In this document: positions 8,170 to 15,420 of the stretch, piece by piece | Layout of the letters: each line of letters opens with the position of its first letter | How positions within the stretch are numbered: position 1 is the first letter of the stretch | DNA from: a virus | Virus record (IMG/VR): IMGVR_UViG_3300046517_002961 | Coordinates: 1 to 38,732 of that record | Length of the DNA: 38,732 nt | Reading direction: 5' to 3' (one strand) | The notes under the pieces: model-generated | What the model saw: the letters and a program-made list of their open reading frames with translations, nothing else | What the model was told of the DNA's origin: nothing | Database searches by the model: none | Position numbers and translations under genes: made by a program

Positions 8170-9414
8170 TTATCCGCACACTTTACATGCGAGTTCCTGC
8201 CGCAGCACCGCCGTGCCATACAGCACATCCAGGCGCTGAATCCACTGGTCCGTGGTCGCCACGTAATCGCGGATGCAGCGAATCGCCTTACCGGACTTCT
8301 TCGATGCCGCCCGATACGCGCGGTCCGTCCCGCCGGGAAGCGGCATATCAACCATCGCGAGCGTGCCGAAATTCTTATTCGCGACGATGTTGAATGGGGT
8401 CGACTTGCTCAGAATCGTGGAGAACGACGCCGCCGGCGTGTCATAGACATACACGGCCGTTGAGACGGCGGGCAAGTTCGTCACGTTCTGCAACTGCTGG
8501 CCCGGCCCATACATCGCCGGCGCAAACGGAATCACCATCGTGCCGCCGGAATCGCTGGTCGTCGCCGTCACGACAAACTGCTGCGGCGATCCCATGTTCG
8601 CGTAGTTCTGCGGATTGACCACGTTCACCGGCGTCGTCGTCGAGACGAACGAGATCGTATCGCCCGCGTTGAGCGTGCCCGTCGTCCAGCCCGTCGTGCT
8701 GATCGTCGTCGCGCCGTTCGCCGGCGCCGTGCCCACGACCGGCGTCGAGGAGCCGAGCGCCCCAACGGTCTGGACGTAGATATTTTGATCCATGTCCCAG
8801 TCCATGCCGAGGGCACCGGAGGGGATCATGCTGCCGGACTTGTATTGCGCGCTGATGGCGGCCGTGCTGTTATACAGCGTCTTCAGGTTGTCCATCAGGG
8901 TGAAATCGGCCGTGGGATTCAGCCACGCATAGCGATCTTCCGCGGGGCAGGCGTTGTTATCGAGCTTCACCTTGGCCAGCCCATAGGTCGTGAGCGTCGT
9001 CGGCGTCGTGCCGGGCGTCCCGACCGAATTGTTCAAGCCCTGCGCCAAGTTGCACACGTCCTGGTCGATCAGGTTGTTCAGGCGCACGATCTGCGGCTTC
9101 AGGACGCGCTCGCGGTAGTTGTCGATGTCGAGGGCGAGGTTCTGCGACGACACCTGCGTGTCAATGCCGCGCTGATACGACAGCGTCAGCGGCACGAACG
9201 TTTCGGTGATGGCTTCGATCTGCGCCGCTTGGCCGAGGCGCCCTAGATACCGGGGCGGTTTGCGAATGTTCAACGTCTGGCCGAGCACCGTGCCGCCGAA
9301 GTCGAACTGATCCGCATACTCGCTGTTGATGCGCATCATCAACCGGTCAGTGTTCTCAAGGACGTCGAGCGCTTCGTACGTTACGATGTCGTTGGTGAGG
9401 AACGTATTCGCCAT
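8170..9414 (-). CDS. Major capsid protein, P22 coat-like
   Basis: Encodes 414 residues. The N-terminus MANTFLTNDIVTYEALDVLE, the following LNIRKPPRYLGR, and VPLTLSYQRGIDTQVSS match the pattern of P22 gp5-type coat proteins (HK97 fold). The length fits the family. The central region (about residues 225-300) is threonine/valine-rich and probably the inserted I-type domain. The next gene upstream is scaffold-like, as in P22. The ATG at 9414 is the only start that keeps the conserved N-terminus. Confidence 0.92.
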   Translation of the reverse strand: MANTFLTNDIVTYEALDVLENTDRLMMRINSEYADQFDFGGTVLGQTLNIRKPPRYLGRLGQAAQIEAITETFVPLTLSYQRGIDTQVSSQNLALDIDNYRERVLKPQIVRLNNLIDQDVCNLAQGLNNSVGTPGTTPTTLTTYGLAKVKLDNNACPAEDRYAWLNPTADFTLMDNLKTLYNSTAAISAQYKSGSMIPSGALGMDWDMDQNIYVQTVGALGSSTPVVGTAPANGATTISTTGWTTGTLNAGDTISFVSTTTPVNVVNPQNYANMGSPQQFVVTATTSDSGGTMVIPFAPAMYGPGQQLQNVTNLPAVSTAVYVYDTPAASFSTILSKSTPFNIVANKNFGTLAMVDMPLPGGTDRAYRAASKKSGKAIRCIRDYVATTDQWIQRLDVLYGTAVLRQELACKVCG

Positions 9415-9429
9415 TGCGGCGCCCTACTC

Positions 9430-10404
9430 TTATCGACGTCCGCTCCGTTCGGCCTCCCGCCGCGCTTTATACGCGGCGTAATCGCCCTTGCGGGCGGCGT
9501 CGGCAGACGGGGTCGGTGTCGTTGGGCTACCGGACCCCACTGGCTGAATAGGGGCAGGCGGCGTGATCGTTCCGGCGGGAGGCGTCGAGGCCAGCGAGGC
9601 GGCGCCAGTCGTCGGGGCAACCGTGGAGAGCAGCATCCCGAATTCGATCGGGTTGGCGTTGGCCAGGCGTTGCGCCAGCGCGCCGTCCTTCACAATCGCA
9701 TACTGCACATGCTCACTCTGGGGATGCTGCAAGATCGCCTGAATCTTCGCGTGATCCATCGGCACTTGCGAGCCCGGCCCGGTCGTGCGCATCGCATCGA
9801 AGTCCGCATAGACTTTCCGCCCCTTCGCCCAGGTGCTTTCGGCGTGCGAGAGAAAGTCGCGAGAGGCCCGATCCGCTTCGATGCTGCTCCGGATGCGGGC
9901 GTCGATGCCGGATTGCTGTTCTTCAGCGACCCAGCGCGCAGAGTCTAGCACAAATTCTGCGTAGGTTTTATATTTCGTGCCAATTTCTTCTTCGGTCGGC
10001 TGCGCACGTAACCCCGAAGGGTGCCCCGAATCTCCCCGTTCGGGGCCAGACGGTGAAGGCGGCGCCGGGGCCGCAGCAGCACCCGGGGCGGGCGCGGGCG
10101 GGGTGGACGCCGTAGGAGGCTGAACCTGTGCCCGAAGCTCCGCCAGCTCGCGCTGGTAGGTGGCCGCTTGCGCTTCGGCCTCCTTTCGGGCTTTCGTCAG
10201 TTCAGCAAAACGAGCTTGACCTCGTGACTGTTTGACGGGTTCGGCTGGCGCGGCGGGTGTCTCGGTTGGCGCAACCGGCTCCGGCTCATGCCGATCCATC
10301 ACCTCCGCCAGCGCCTCCGACGTCACGCCGACGCCGCTCAGCGTGCGGCCGTCTGACGATTCATGCGTGCTGATGGCGTTGACGTCCGGTGCTGCCGTCT
10401 CCAT
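9430..10404 (-). CDS. Scaffolding protein
   Basis: Encodes 324 highly charged, low-complexity residues. A coiled-coil segment (ARFAELTKARKEAEAQAATY) lies near residue 63, followed by a Pro/Ala linker. A helical region carries KVYADFDAMRTTGPGSQVPM. The C-terminus is basic (AAYKARREAERSGRR), as expected for a coat-binding tail. It lies 15 bases upstream of coat and downstream of portal, the P22 scaffold position. Assignment rests on position, composition and C-terminal charge rather than a catalytic motif. Confidence 0.8.
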   Translation of the reverse strand: METAAPDVNAISTHESSDGRTLSGVGVTSEALAEVMDRHEPEPVAPTETPAAPAEPVKQSRGQARFAELTKARKEAEAQAATYQRELAELRAQVQPPTASTPPAPAPGAAAAPAPPSPSGPERGDSGHPSGLRAQPTEEEIGTKYKTYAEFVLDSARWVAEEQQSGIDARIRSSIEADRASRDFLSHAESTWAKGRKVYADFDAMRTTGPGSQVPMDHAKIQAILQHPQSEHVQYAIVKDGALAQRLANANPIEFGMLLSTVAPTTGAASLASTPPAGTITPPAPIQPVGSGSPTTPTPSADAARKGDYAAYKARREAERSGRR

Positions 10405-10407
10405 GCG

Positions 10408-10629
10408 TTAGCCCTTCTTCGGATGCAGATATTTTCCAAGATTTTTGTGGGGATGCGCACCGTTGGCCTTCGCCACATGCACCGGCTTGCCCTTCATGCT
10501 GCCAGAAGCAAAGTCGTGCAATTGCTGATGGCTCATGCCGAGCACGCCCTTATTTTTCGAAGACACGGCGCTGGGATTGTGTTCAGCCATCGCCATGAGT
10601 TTTTGCTGGGCCCGTGATTTACTAGGCAA
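10408..10629 (-). CDS. Small basic DUF3008-like phage protein
   Basis: Encodes 73 residues. MPSKSRAQQKLMAMAEHNP followed by a basic, Gly/His-rich tail (LGKYLHPKKG) resembles the small DUF3008-type proteins found beside phage structural genes. The start is TTG at 10629, overlapping the stop of the sorting-signal gene by eight bases. AGGA seven bases upstream, lying inside that gene, supports it. Function is unknown. The positive charge suggests nucleic-acid or scaffold contact. Confidence 0.65.
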   Translation of the reverse strand: MPSKSRAQQKLMAMAEHNPSAVSSKNKGVLGMSHQQLHDFASGSMKGKPVHVAKANGAHPHKNLGKYLHPKKG

Positions 10630-11287
10630 TTTTTAATCCTCGCTTGAGAGCCACTAACCCCAATAACGCCGTGGCCAATAACACGAACGACGACCCCGCA
10701 TCGGACACCGTCGCAAACGCCATCGTCTGCGTCCCCGCCATGAAATCCACCAGCGGCCCATAGGCCGTATCGACATCCCGGCTCACGGTCAGCATCCCAT
10801 TCAGTGCCGAGCCCTGCCCGCAGCCTAGGCTGGCCGACTGGAAGCCATTCGCCCTGACGCCGGGGCCATCCTCCAGCCACACGCCGGCCGAGGAGCCCGC
10901 CGATTCGTTGAAATATTGGCTCGTGCACGTCGCTTGCAGCGCATAGGGCACGCTGACCGTGACGGTCCCCACGCCGGACCCATACAGCCAAAAGTCCAGC
11001 ATCGTCATCGTGCTGGCCTGCGCCTGCTGGTTGGATGTCTCCAGTGCCTGCGCCCGCGCGCTGGTCGACAGCATCCCGTCCACAATGGACGCCGTCGCGC
11101 CCGGCGTGGCGTTCACCCATATCAGCGGCGGCATTGGATAGACGACATCCGACACCACGACACTGCCGCTGACCGTGAAGGCCCAGCCTGACCAATCCAG
11201 CGAGGCCGAACTGAGGGCGAACGAACTCGCCCAGAGCGGCGACGCACAGAACACCAAAATCGTAAGCAAGAGGCCCCGTTGTTTCAT
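10622..11287 (-). CDS. Secreted protein with VPDSG/PEP-CTERM-like C-terminal sorting signal
   Basis: Encodes 221 residues from ATG 11287; the reading frame is open further upstream. The N-terminus MKQRGLLLTILVFCASPLWA is a classic signal peptide with an AxA-like end. The body is Ser/Thr/Ala/Gly-rich and beta-like, with one Cys pair. The C-terminus is VSDAGSSFVLLATALLGLVA, then LKRGLKIA: a short V-[PS]-D-[SA]-G motif, one hydrophobic helix and a basic tail. That tripartite pattern matches VPDSG-CTERM signals, which host exosortase-type transpeptidases process. Phages rarely carry them. It is probably a moron acting on the host envelope. A simple C-tail membrane anchor is the alternative. Confidence 0.7.
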   Translation of the reverse strand: MKQRGLLLTILVFCASPLWASSFALSSASLDWSGWAFTVSGSVVVSDVVYPMPPLIWVNATPGATASIVDGMLSTSARAQALETSNQQAQASTMTMLDFWLYGSGVGTVTVSVPYALQATCTSQYFNESAGSSAGVWLEDGPGVRANGFQSASLGCGQGSALNGMLTVSRDVDTAYGPLVDFMAGTQTMAFATVSDAGSSFVLLATALLGLVALKRGLKIA

Positions 11288-11327
11288 TTCATACACCCTT
11301 TTGGTCGCCTTCATGCGACACTGCGCC

Positions 11328-11507
11328 ATGATTGAACTACTCCTGATCCTCGTCATCTGCGGCGTCGCCCTCTACCTCGTCGAGACGTATATCCCTATCA
11401 GCCCGCCCATTCGCGTCGTCATCCGCATCGTCGTCGTGCTCTTCCTCGTGCTCATCCTGCTCCGGGCCTTCGGCATCGGCGATGTCCCCATCCCCAGGGT
11501 GCGGTGA
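11328..11507 (+). CDS. Small two-helix membrane protein (Thivi_2564-like)
   Basis: Encodes 59 residues. MIELLLILVICGVALYLVE forms one hydrophobic helix, YIPISPPIRVVIR a short loop, and IVVVLFLVLILLRAF a second. The helix-IP-helix layout resembles the Thivi_2564 family of small bacterial and phage membrane proteins. It is plus-strand inside an otherwise minus-strand late operon and is divergent from the sorting-signal gene with 40 bases between starts. The ATG at 11328 lacks a clear ribosome site. Function is unknown. A holin-like or superinfection-exclusion role is possible. Confidence 0.6.
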   Translation: MIELLLILVICGVALYLVETYIPISPPIRVVIRIVVVLFLVLILLRAFGIGDVPIPRVR

Positions 11508-11534
11508 TGCGCTCATGGTAGACTCTCCCCCGTC

Positions 11535-11774
11535 GTGAAGAAACGCCAACCCGCCACACTCACTCATCGCGTCATCCGACTGGAAAAACTTGTCGAGGAG
11601 CTTATGTCCACTGCTGCCGATCTCACTGCCGCCGTTGCTGCCCTGACCGATGCCGTCGCGAAACTGCCGGCGCCCCAACCGCAACTAATCACCCAGGCCG
11701 AACTGGATGCCGCCACGACGGGCGTCACCGCGGCCACGGCGGATATTGCGTCAAAGACGCCTCCAACACCATAG
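11535..11774 (+). CDS. Small coiled-coil protein
   Basis: Encodes 79 residues from GTG 11535, or 56 from ATG 11604, which has GAGGAG three bases upstream. The heptad pattern runs from HRVIRLEKLVEELMSTAADL through ALTDAVAKL. It then becomes Pro/Gln-rich and ends TAATADIASKTPPTP. The continuous heptads favour the GTG start. It follows the membrane gene on the plus strand and converges on the minus-strand 67-residue gene, with 50 bases of overlap. Such proteins are common as small phage structural or accessory factors. No function can be assigned. Confidence 0.5.
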   Translation: MKKRQPATLTHRVIRLEKLVEELMSTAADLTAAVAALTDAVAKLPAPQPQLITQAELDAATTGVTAATADIASKTPPTP

Positions 11775-11928
11775 CCGCTTCGTATTCCATCACGGCCTCT
11801 CGCGCCTTCAATACAGCTTCCGGGCTGCGTGCAAAACACTTCAGCCCGGGGCTGAGCTCCATATACAGCTTCGTTTTCATGCCCGGCGACAATTCCACTT
11901 CGCGCGGCTCGGGCATCAGCCTTGGCAT
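11725..11928 (-). CDS. Small hypothetical protein
   Basis: Encodes 67 residues with a duplicated phrase, VELSPGMKTKLYMELSPGLK, and a helical C-terminal half (EAVLKAREAVMEYEAAMVLE). The ATG at 11928 overlaps the upstream stop by one base (TAATG), which supports it as a genuine coupled gene. Its 3' end overlaps the convergent coiled-coil gene. I recognise no family. Confidence 0.5.
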   Translation of the reverse strand: MPRLMPEPREVELSPGMKTKLYMELSPGLKCFARSPEAVLKAREAVMEYEAAMVLEASLTQYPPWPR

Positions 11929-12149
11929 TACTTCCCGTCCCGTAAGACTTCCAACTTGGCCTCAAGCTCGCGGATATCGGACGCCGCATCCTGCACGGCG
12001 TGCCAGTCGCCTGCCTCCAGCTTGATCTGACAGTAGGCAATTAGGCCCGCTTTCCGCTTCTGGAGTTCAGTGGTCAGTCGCCCCTGCGGCGCGGGCGCAA
12101 AATTCGTCGCCGTAGTCATCACGTTTTCCCATTCAGGGGCTGGTATCAT
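11928..12149 (-). CDS. Small helical phage protein
   Basis: Encodes 73 residues and is mainly helical: ELQKRKAGLIAYCQIKLEAG and AVQDAASDIRELEAKLEVL. The ATG at 12149 overlaps the portal stop as ATGA and has GGAAGTGG just upstream, so it is preferred to the internal ATG at 12119. It directly follows portal in the late operon. A role in head or neck assembly is plausible but unproven. Confidence 0.65.
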   Translation of the reverse strand: MIPAPEWENVMTTATNFAPAPQGRLTTELQKRKAGLIAYCQIKLEAGDWHAVQDAASDIRELEAKLEVLRDGK

Positions 12150-14500
12150 GCGCCACTTCCATTCGGCTGCGCTTCAGCGGCCGCCTCTTGCGCCTGCTGC
12201 GCCATCTCCGCCTGGTGCTGCTGGTCGCTCTGCTGCGAGGCCGCCGCCGCCGCCTGATCCGCCTGTTGCGAGTGCTGCGCAGTCTGCGCTTGTTGCGCGC
12301 CTTGTGTCAACGCATGCTCATGCGCCTGCGCCGCCTGCGCCAACTCATGCTGGTGCTCCATCGCGGCCATGCCGACCTCATGGGCCATCTGCAGTCCCGT
12401 CGCCAGCCGCTCTTCTGCGGCTTCCGCCTGCGGATCCATGACCGACTTGGCGGCCGAGATGCGCGCGACGGCAATTTTCGTCGCATTATCCATCTCGGCA
12501 ATTTTCAACTTCGTGGCCATATCCGCCTGCGCCTGCTGTGCGTCGGCTTGCGCTTTCGCATGGGCAATCTGAATACTGCCTTGCTGCTTCGCCTGCTCCG
12601 TCTGGATGAACTGCTGCGCCTTCTGCAACTCCGCCTGCATCTGCTGCATCTGCGCCTGCACCGCCGGCGGAATCTGCGGCTGATCGTTCTTGTCCTGCAA
12701 CTGCGGCGGCAGCGCGTTCCGCAACTTCTCCGCAATCTTGTGCGAGCCCGGAAACGACAACTGCTCGACGTAATCCGGCGTGGCGACGGCGGCCATTTCC
12801 GGCGGCAGATGCGGAATCAATTCGCCCAGGGCCATCGCGCCTTCTTCGCGCTTCGTCGCCGTCGCCTTGCCGACCGACACCGTCACGGCGTAGCGCCCGT
12901 TGTTCAAGTCGTAAAACTTGTGCAGGCTGCCCTCTAACTGCGCCATTTCAGGAGTCACGTCGGGCGGCGACGGCTGCGGTTGCCCGTTCGGGCCTTCCTG
13001 ATACGGCTTGCCCACCATCACCTGTTCGGGCTCATCATCCATGCCCAGAATGTGAATAATTTGCCCCTTCTGCGTAATCTTCGGGATAATCTCGACCGCG
13101 AGTTCGCCCGCATAAATCAGCGCCCGCTTCACGTTGTCGGGATAGTTGCTGTTCGCTAGATCGCTCTGCGCCTGCAACGCCTGCAACGCCCGCCCGCTCC
13201 GCTCATTCGGATTCGTGTTCCCGAGGCTCGCATCGCCCGTCGATGTCGTCGCCTTAATCGCATCCTCACTCACCCGCATCAATTCGACGGCGGCCTGAAT
13301 CGGCGGCTCTGTCGTATCGAGCATCGGCTTCGGGTATTCCTTCCCCTCCGCGTCCCAGGCGTCATAGGGCAGATAGGCGTGATTGATGATGTTGCGCGTC
13401 TGCCAAATCTGCTTATAGTTCGCGACACTCGGCCCGGCGATAATGGGCGCGTTCTTCGGCGCCAGCGCGAAAATCTCCACCGCGCCGCTATACGTGTAGT
13501 TCACCATCCGCTGCGCGTCCATGCCCTCTTCAATCACGCCGCGCAGCCACACCTTCCCGTCCACGTTCAACTCTTCACCGAGCACCGGGATCAGGGGAAT
13601 CCTCGAGCCCGCCCAGTCAAACGATTGCAGCGACTGCACGGCGTTGATGATGTCGCACTTCACACTCGGCACCGACATCACCCGTTCGGCCTTGATCTTT
13701 GCCTTGTCGTCTGGCTTCTCCTCGACCACGGACCCATCGGTCAACTGATACAGGTGCCGCTTCGTATACACGATCCGGTAATACTCCGCCACGCGCACCG
13801 CGTCCGTGCTGACCCACGATTTCCACGCCGTCACATCGCCCGTCGTGGTAAATAACTCCAAGTCTTTGATGTCCGCATTGGGATATTTGCGCTCGTGCTC
13901 GTCCTTGCTGATGTCTTCCGTGACGAGCATCCACTGCGCATCAGACCGCGTCGGCCGCACGGCTGAGGGGTCGCAATACACCGTCAGGTTGTTCGTGATG
14001 CGCTCCATGAACAGCGCCTGCCACATCACCTCGTCGGTCAACGCCCCGTCCCACGTCTCGTTGATGTAGTCCGTGCGCAGGCGGAACCACCCGATCCCGC
14101 CCTCAATCGCCTGGTCGGCCGCCCACTCGACCGGCGATTCCCCGCGCGAGCGGTTCATCATCCACCGCAGATAGCCCTTGAAGATATCCGCCGTGTCCGT
14201 GTTGCTCTCGCCGCCCGCCGGCAGCACGTCAAAGCCGAAGCTGGCATTCTTGATGGTATTCGAGACTTGCCGCACCGGCTGACTGAGGCGATCGACCACG
14301 AGGCAGGGCCGCGGCGGCTGCGGCGCCATCCCCTGCAAACTGCTGCCCCCTTCCCGGGCAATCCGAATCGCGTCCGGCCATTGCTGGCCCACGCGAAACT
14401 GCTTCGCGAGGACGATGCGCTTGCGCTGCGCTTCTTCGGCTTCCGCCGCGCGGTTCCAGCGTTCCCGCGCTTCGCGAATCAGTGCCTCGTCTTTCGCCAT
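12146..14500 (-). CDS. Portal protein, P22 type
   Basis: Encodes 784 residues, the size of P22-like portals. The N-terminus is AREGG-containing and followed by PRPCLVVDRLSQPVRQVSN, which resembles the family's conserved early segment. The wing and stem regions span the middle (IPLIPVLGEELNVDGK, MRVSEDAIKATTSTGD). From about residue 625 the chain is a long Gln/Ala-rich helical barrel-like extension ending AEAQPNGSGA. It lies between large terminase and scaffold as expected. It forms the dodecameric DNA channel at the packaging vertex. The Q-rich tail would project into the capsid. Confidence 0.9.
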   Translation of the reverse strand: MAKDEALIREARERWNRAAEAEEAQRKRIVLAKQFRVGQQWPDAIRIAREGGSSLQGMAPQPPRPCLVVDRLSQPVRQVSNTIKNASFGFDVLPAGGESNTDTADIFKGYLRWMMNRSRGESPVEWAADQAIEGGIGWFRLRTDYINETWDGALTDEVMWQALFMERITNNLTVYCDPSAVRPTRSDAQWMLVTEDISKDEHERKYPNADIKDLELFTTTGDVTAWKSWVSTDAVRVAEYYRIVYTKRHLYQLTDGSVVEEKPDDKAKIKAERVMSVPSVKCDIINAVQSLQSFDWAGSRIPLIPVLGEELNVDGKVWLRGVIEEGMDAQRMVNYTYSGAVEIFALAPKNAPIIAGPSVANYKQIWQTRNIINHAYLPYDAWDAEGKEYPKPMLDTTEPPIQAAVELMRVSEDAIKATTSTGDASLGNTNPNERSGRALQALQAQSDLANSNYPDNVKRALIYAGELAVEIIPKITQKGQIIHILGMDDEPEQVMVGKPYQEGPNGQPQPSPPDVTPEMAQLEGSLHKFYDLNNGRYAVTVSVGKATATKREEGAMALGELIPHLPPEMAAVATPDYVEQLSFPGSHKIAEKLRNALPPQLQDKNDQPQIPPAVQAQMQQMQAELQKAQQFIQTEQAKQQGSIQIAHAKAQADAQQAQADMATKLKIAEMDNATKIAVARISAAKSVMDPQAEAAEERLATGLQMAHEVGMAAMEHQHELAQAAQAHEHALTQGAQQAQTAQHSQQADQAAAAASQQSDQQHQAEMAQQAQEAAAEAQPNGSGA

Positions 14501-14506
14501 TAGCGA

Positions 14507-14650
14507 TTACGAGACATGATGCGTGTGCTCGCGGCTCATCATCAATTCGCGTTCCGCCTTCCGCTGCCGCCGCTCGCACGTCGTCGACCAGAGGCCCACC
14601 GCCAATAGCACGGCCAAGACACTCGCCCACGCGAGATAGACCAGCATCAT
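14507..14650 (-). CDS. Single-pass small membrane protein
   Basis: Encodes 47 residues, starting MMLVYLAWASVLAVLLAVGL. One N-terminal transmembrane helix is followed by a charged tail (CERRQRKAERELMMSREH) ending HTHHVS. The ATG overlaps the stop of the upstream gene by four bases (ATGA), and the stop is six bases before the portal ATG, so it fills the only space available. The topology suggests a short membrane anchor. Possible roles include holin-like or exclusion functions. Confidence 0.6.
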   Translation of the reverse strand: MMLVYLAWASVLAVLLAVGLWSTTCERRQRKAERELMMSREHTHHVS

Positions 14651-15015
14651 CGTGTCATCCCCTTCAACGCTTCGCGCTCCCCTTCAATCTCCGGCATCGC
14701 CTGCCGCATGACCGCCCGCCACTTCAACAGGTTCTTTGGATACCGCAACAACTCCACCTGCGCCCACGTCGGCGCGGCCAGCAATTGCAGATACGTGAAG
14801 ATCGCATTGAGGGCGCCATCGTCTTCCCCAATCCGATAGCCGCGCCAGATGTCACCCGCCACACGCCCCCACTTCTCGCGGCCCTCGCACACAATCGTCA
14901 ACAGCTTCGGCCGGTCGCGCTCAATCTGGCGCAGGAAGTCTTGAATCGCATCCGTCAGCGCCCGCTCGCGGGTCGTGGAATACCCCACCACGGGAAGGTC
15001 AGGCAAATGGAACAT
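14647..15015 (-). CDS. Hypothetical phage protein between terminase and portal
   Basis: Encodes 122 residues from ATG 15015, chosen because AGG lies seven bases upstream and the longer frame would begin inside the previous gene with a poly-Cys stretch. The sequence is helical and charged: ALTDAIQDFLRQIERDRPKL, IVCEGREKWGRVAGDIWRGY, then LLKWRAVMRQAMPEIEGERE. There is no membrane helix or known motif. Conservation of position suggests a packaging or portal accessory role, unproven. Confidence 0.6.
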   Translation of the reverse strand: MFHLPDLPVVGYSTTRERALTDAIQDFLRQIERDRPKLLTIVCEGREKWGRVAGDIWRGYRIGEDDGALNAIFTYLQLLAAPTWAQVELLRYPKNLLKWRAVMRQAMPEIEGEREALKGMTR

Positions 15016-15028
15016 GCGCGCGCCTATC

Positions 15029-15241
15029 CTACACCCGAAACCACAACAGCAGCAGGACGCCGACAACCACGATCCACAGAAGCATGGCGCCCCCTATCCA
15101 CCAGAGCACGCTAGCCACACCGACCGAGAGGAGCCCTATCGTGATGGCAGCAGGATCGCCCTGCGCCACGCCGCGCCACACCCGCAGATTGCGCGCCACG
15201 ACGTCCTGCGAGACGTCCCGCATCCGTTGCAGGACCGTCAT
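15029..15241 (-). CDS. Two-helix membrane protein
   Basis: Encodes 70 residues. The N-terminal half is soluble and charged (MTVLQRMRDVSQDVVARNLR). The C-terminal half has two hydrophobic helices (ITIGLLSVGVASVLWWIGG and LLWIVVVGVLLLLW) ending FRV. The start overlaps the upstream stop as ATGA. Holin-like size and topology, but such proteins also act as exclusion or assembly factors. Confidence 0.6.
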   Translation of the reverse strand: MTVLQRMRDVSQDVVARNLRVWRGVAQGDPAAITIGLLSVGVASVLWWIGGAMLLWIVVVGVLLLLWFRV

Positions 15242-15417
15242 TGAACGGTCACAGGCGGGGGCGCCTCAATCGGCATCCCCAGTTGCTGAAAGATTTGCTC
15301 GAACAGTGCCCGTTTCTGTCGACAGGCCTCGTGTTCCCGGCAATCCCAAAACTCCAACGTCGTCGCCAGCCGCACGAGCGTCTTCACGGCCGCATGCAGG
15401 TCGACATCCTCAGCCAT
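15238..15417 (-). CDS. Small hypothetical protein downstream of large terminase
   Basis: Encodes 59 residues. It starts MAEDVDLHAAVKTLVRLATT, contains FWDCREHEACRQK with two Cys, and ends in a Pro-rich APPPVTVQ. It fits exactly between the terminase stop (three bases away) and the next start (ATGA overlap), so it is likely real. The function is unknown. Confidence 0.6.
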   Translation of the reverse strand: MAEDVDLHAAVKTLVRLATTLEFWDCREHEACRQKRALFEQIFQQLGMPIEAPPPVTVQ

Positions 15418-15420
15418 CGG

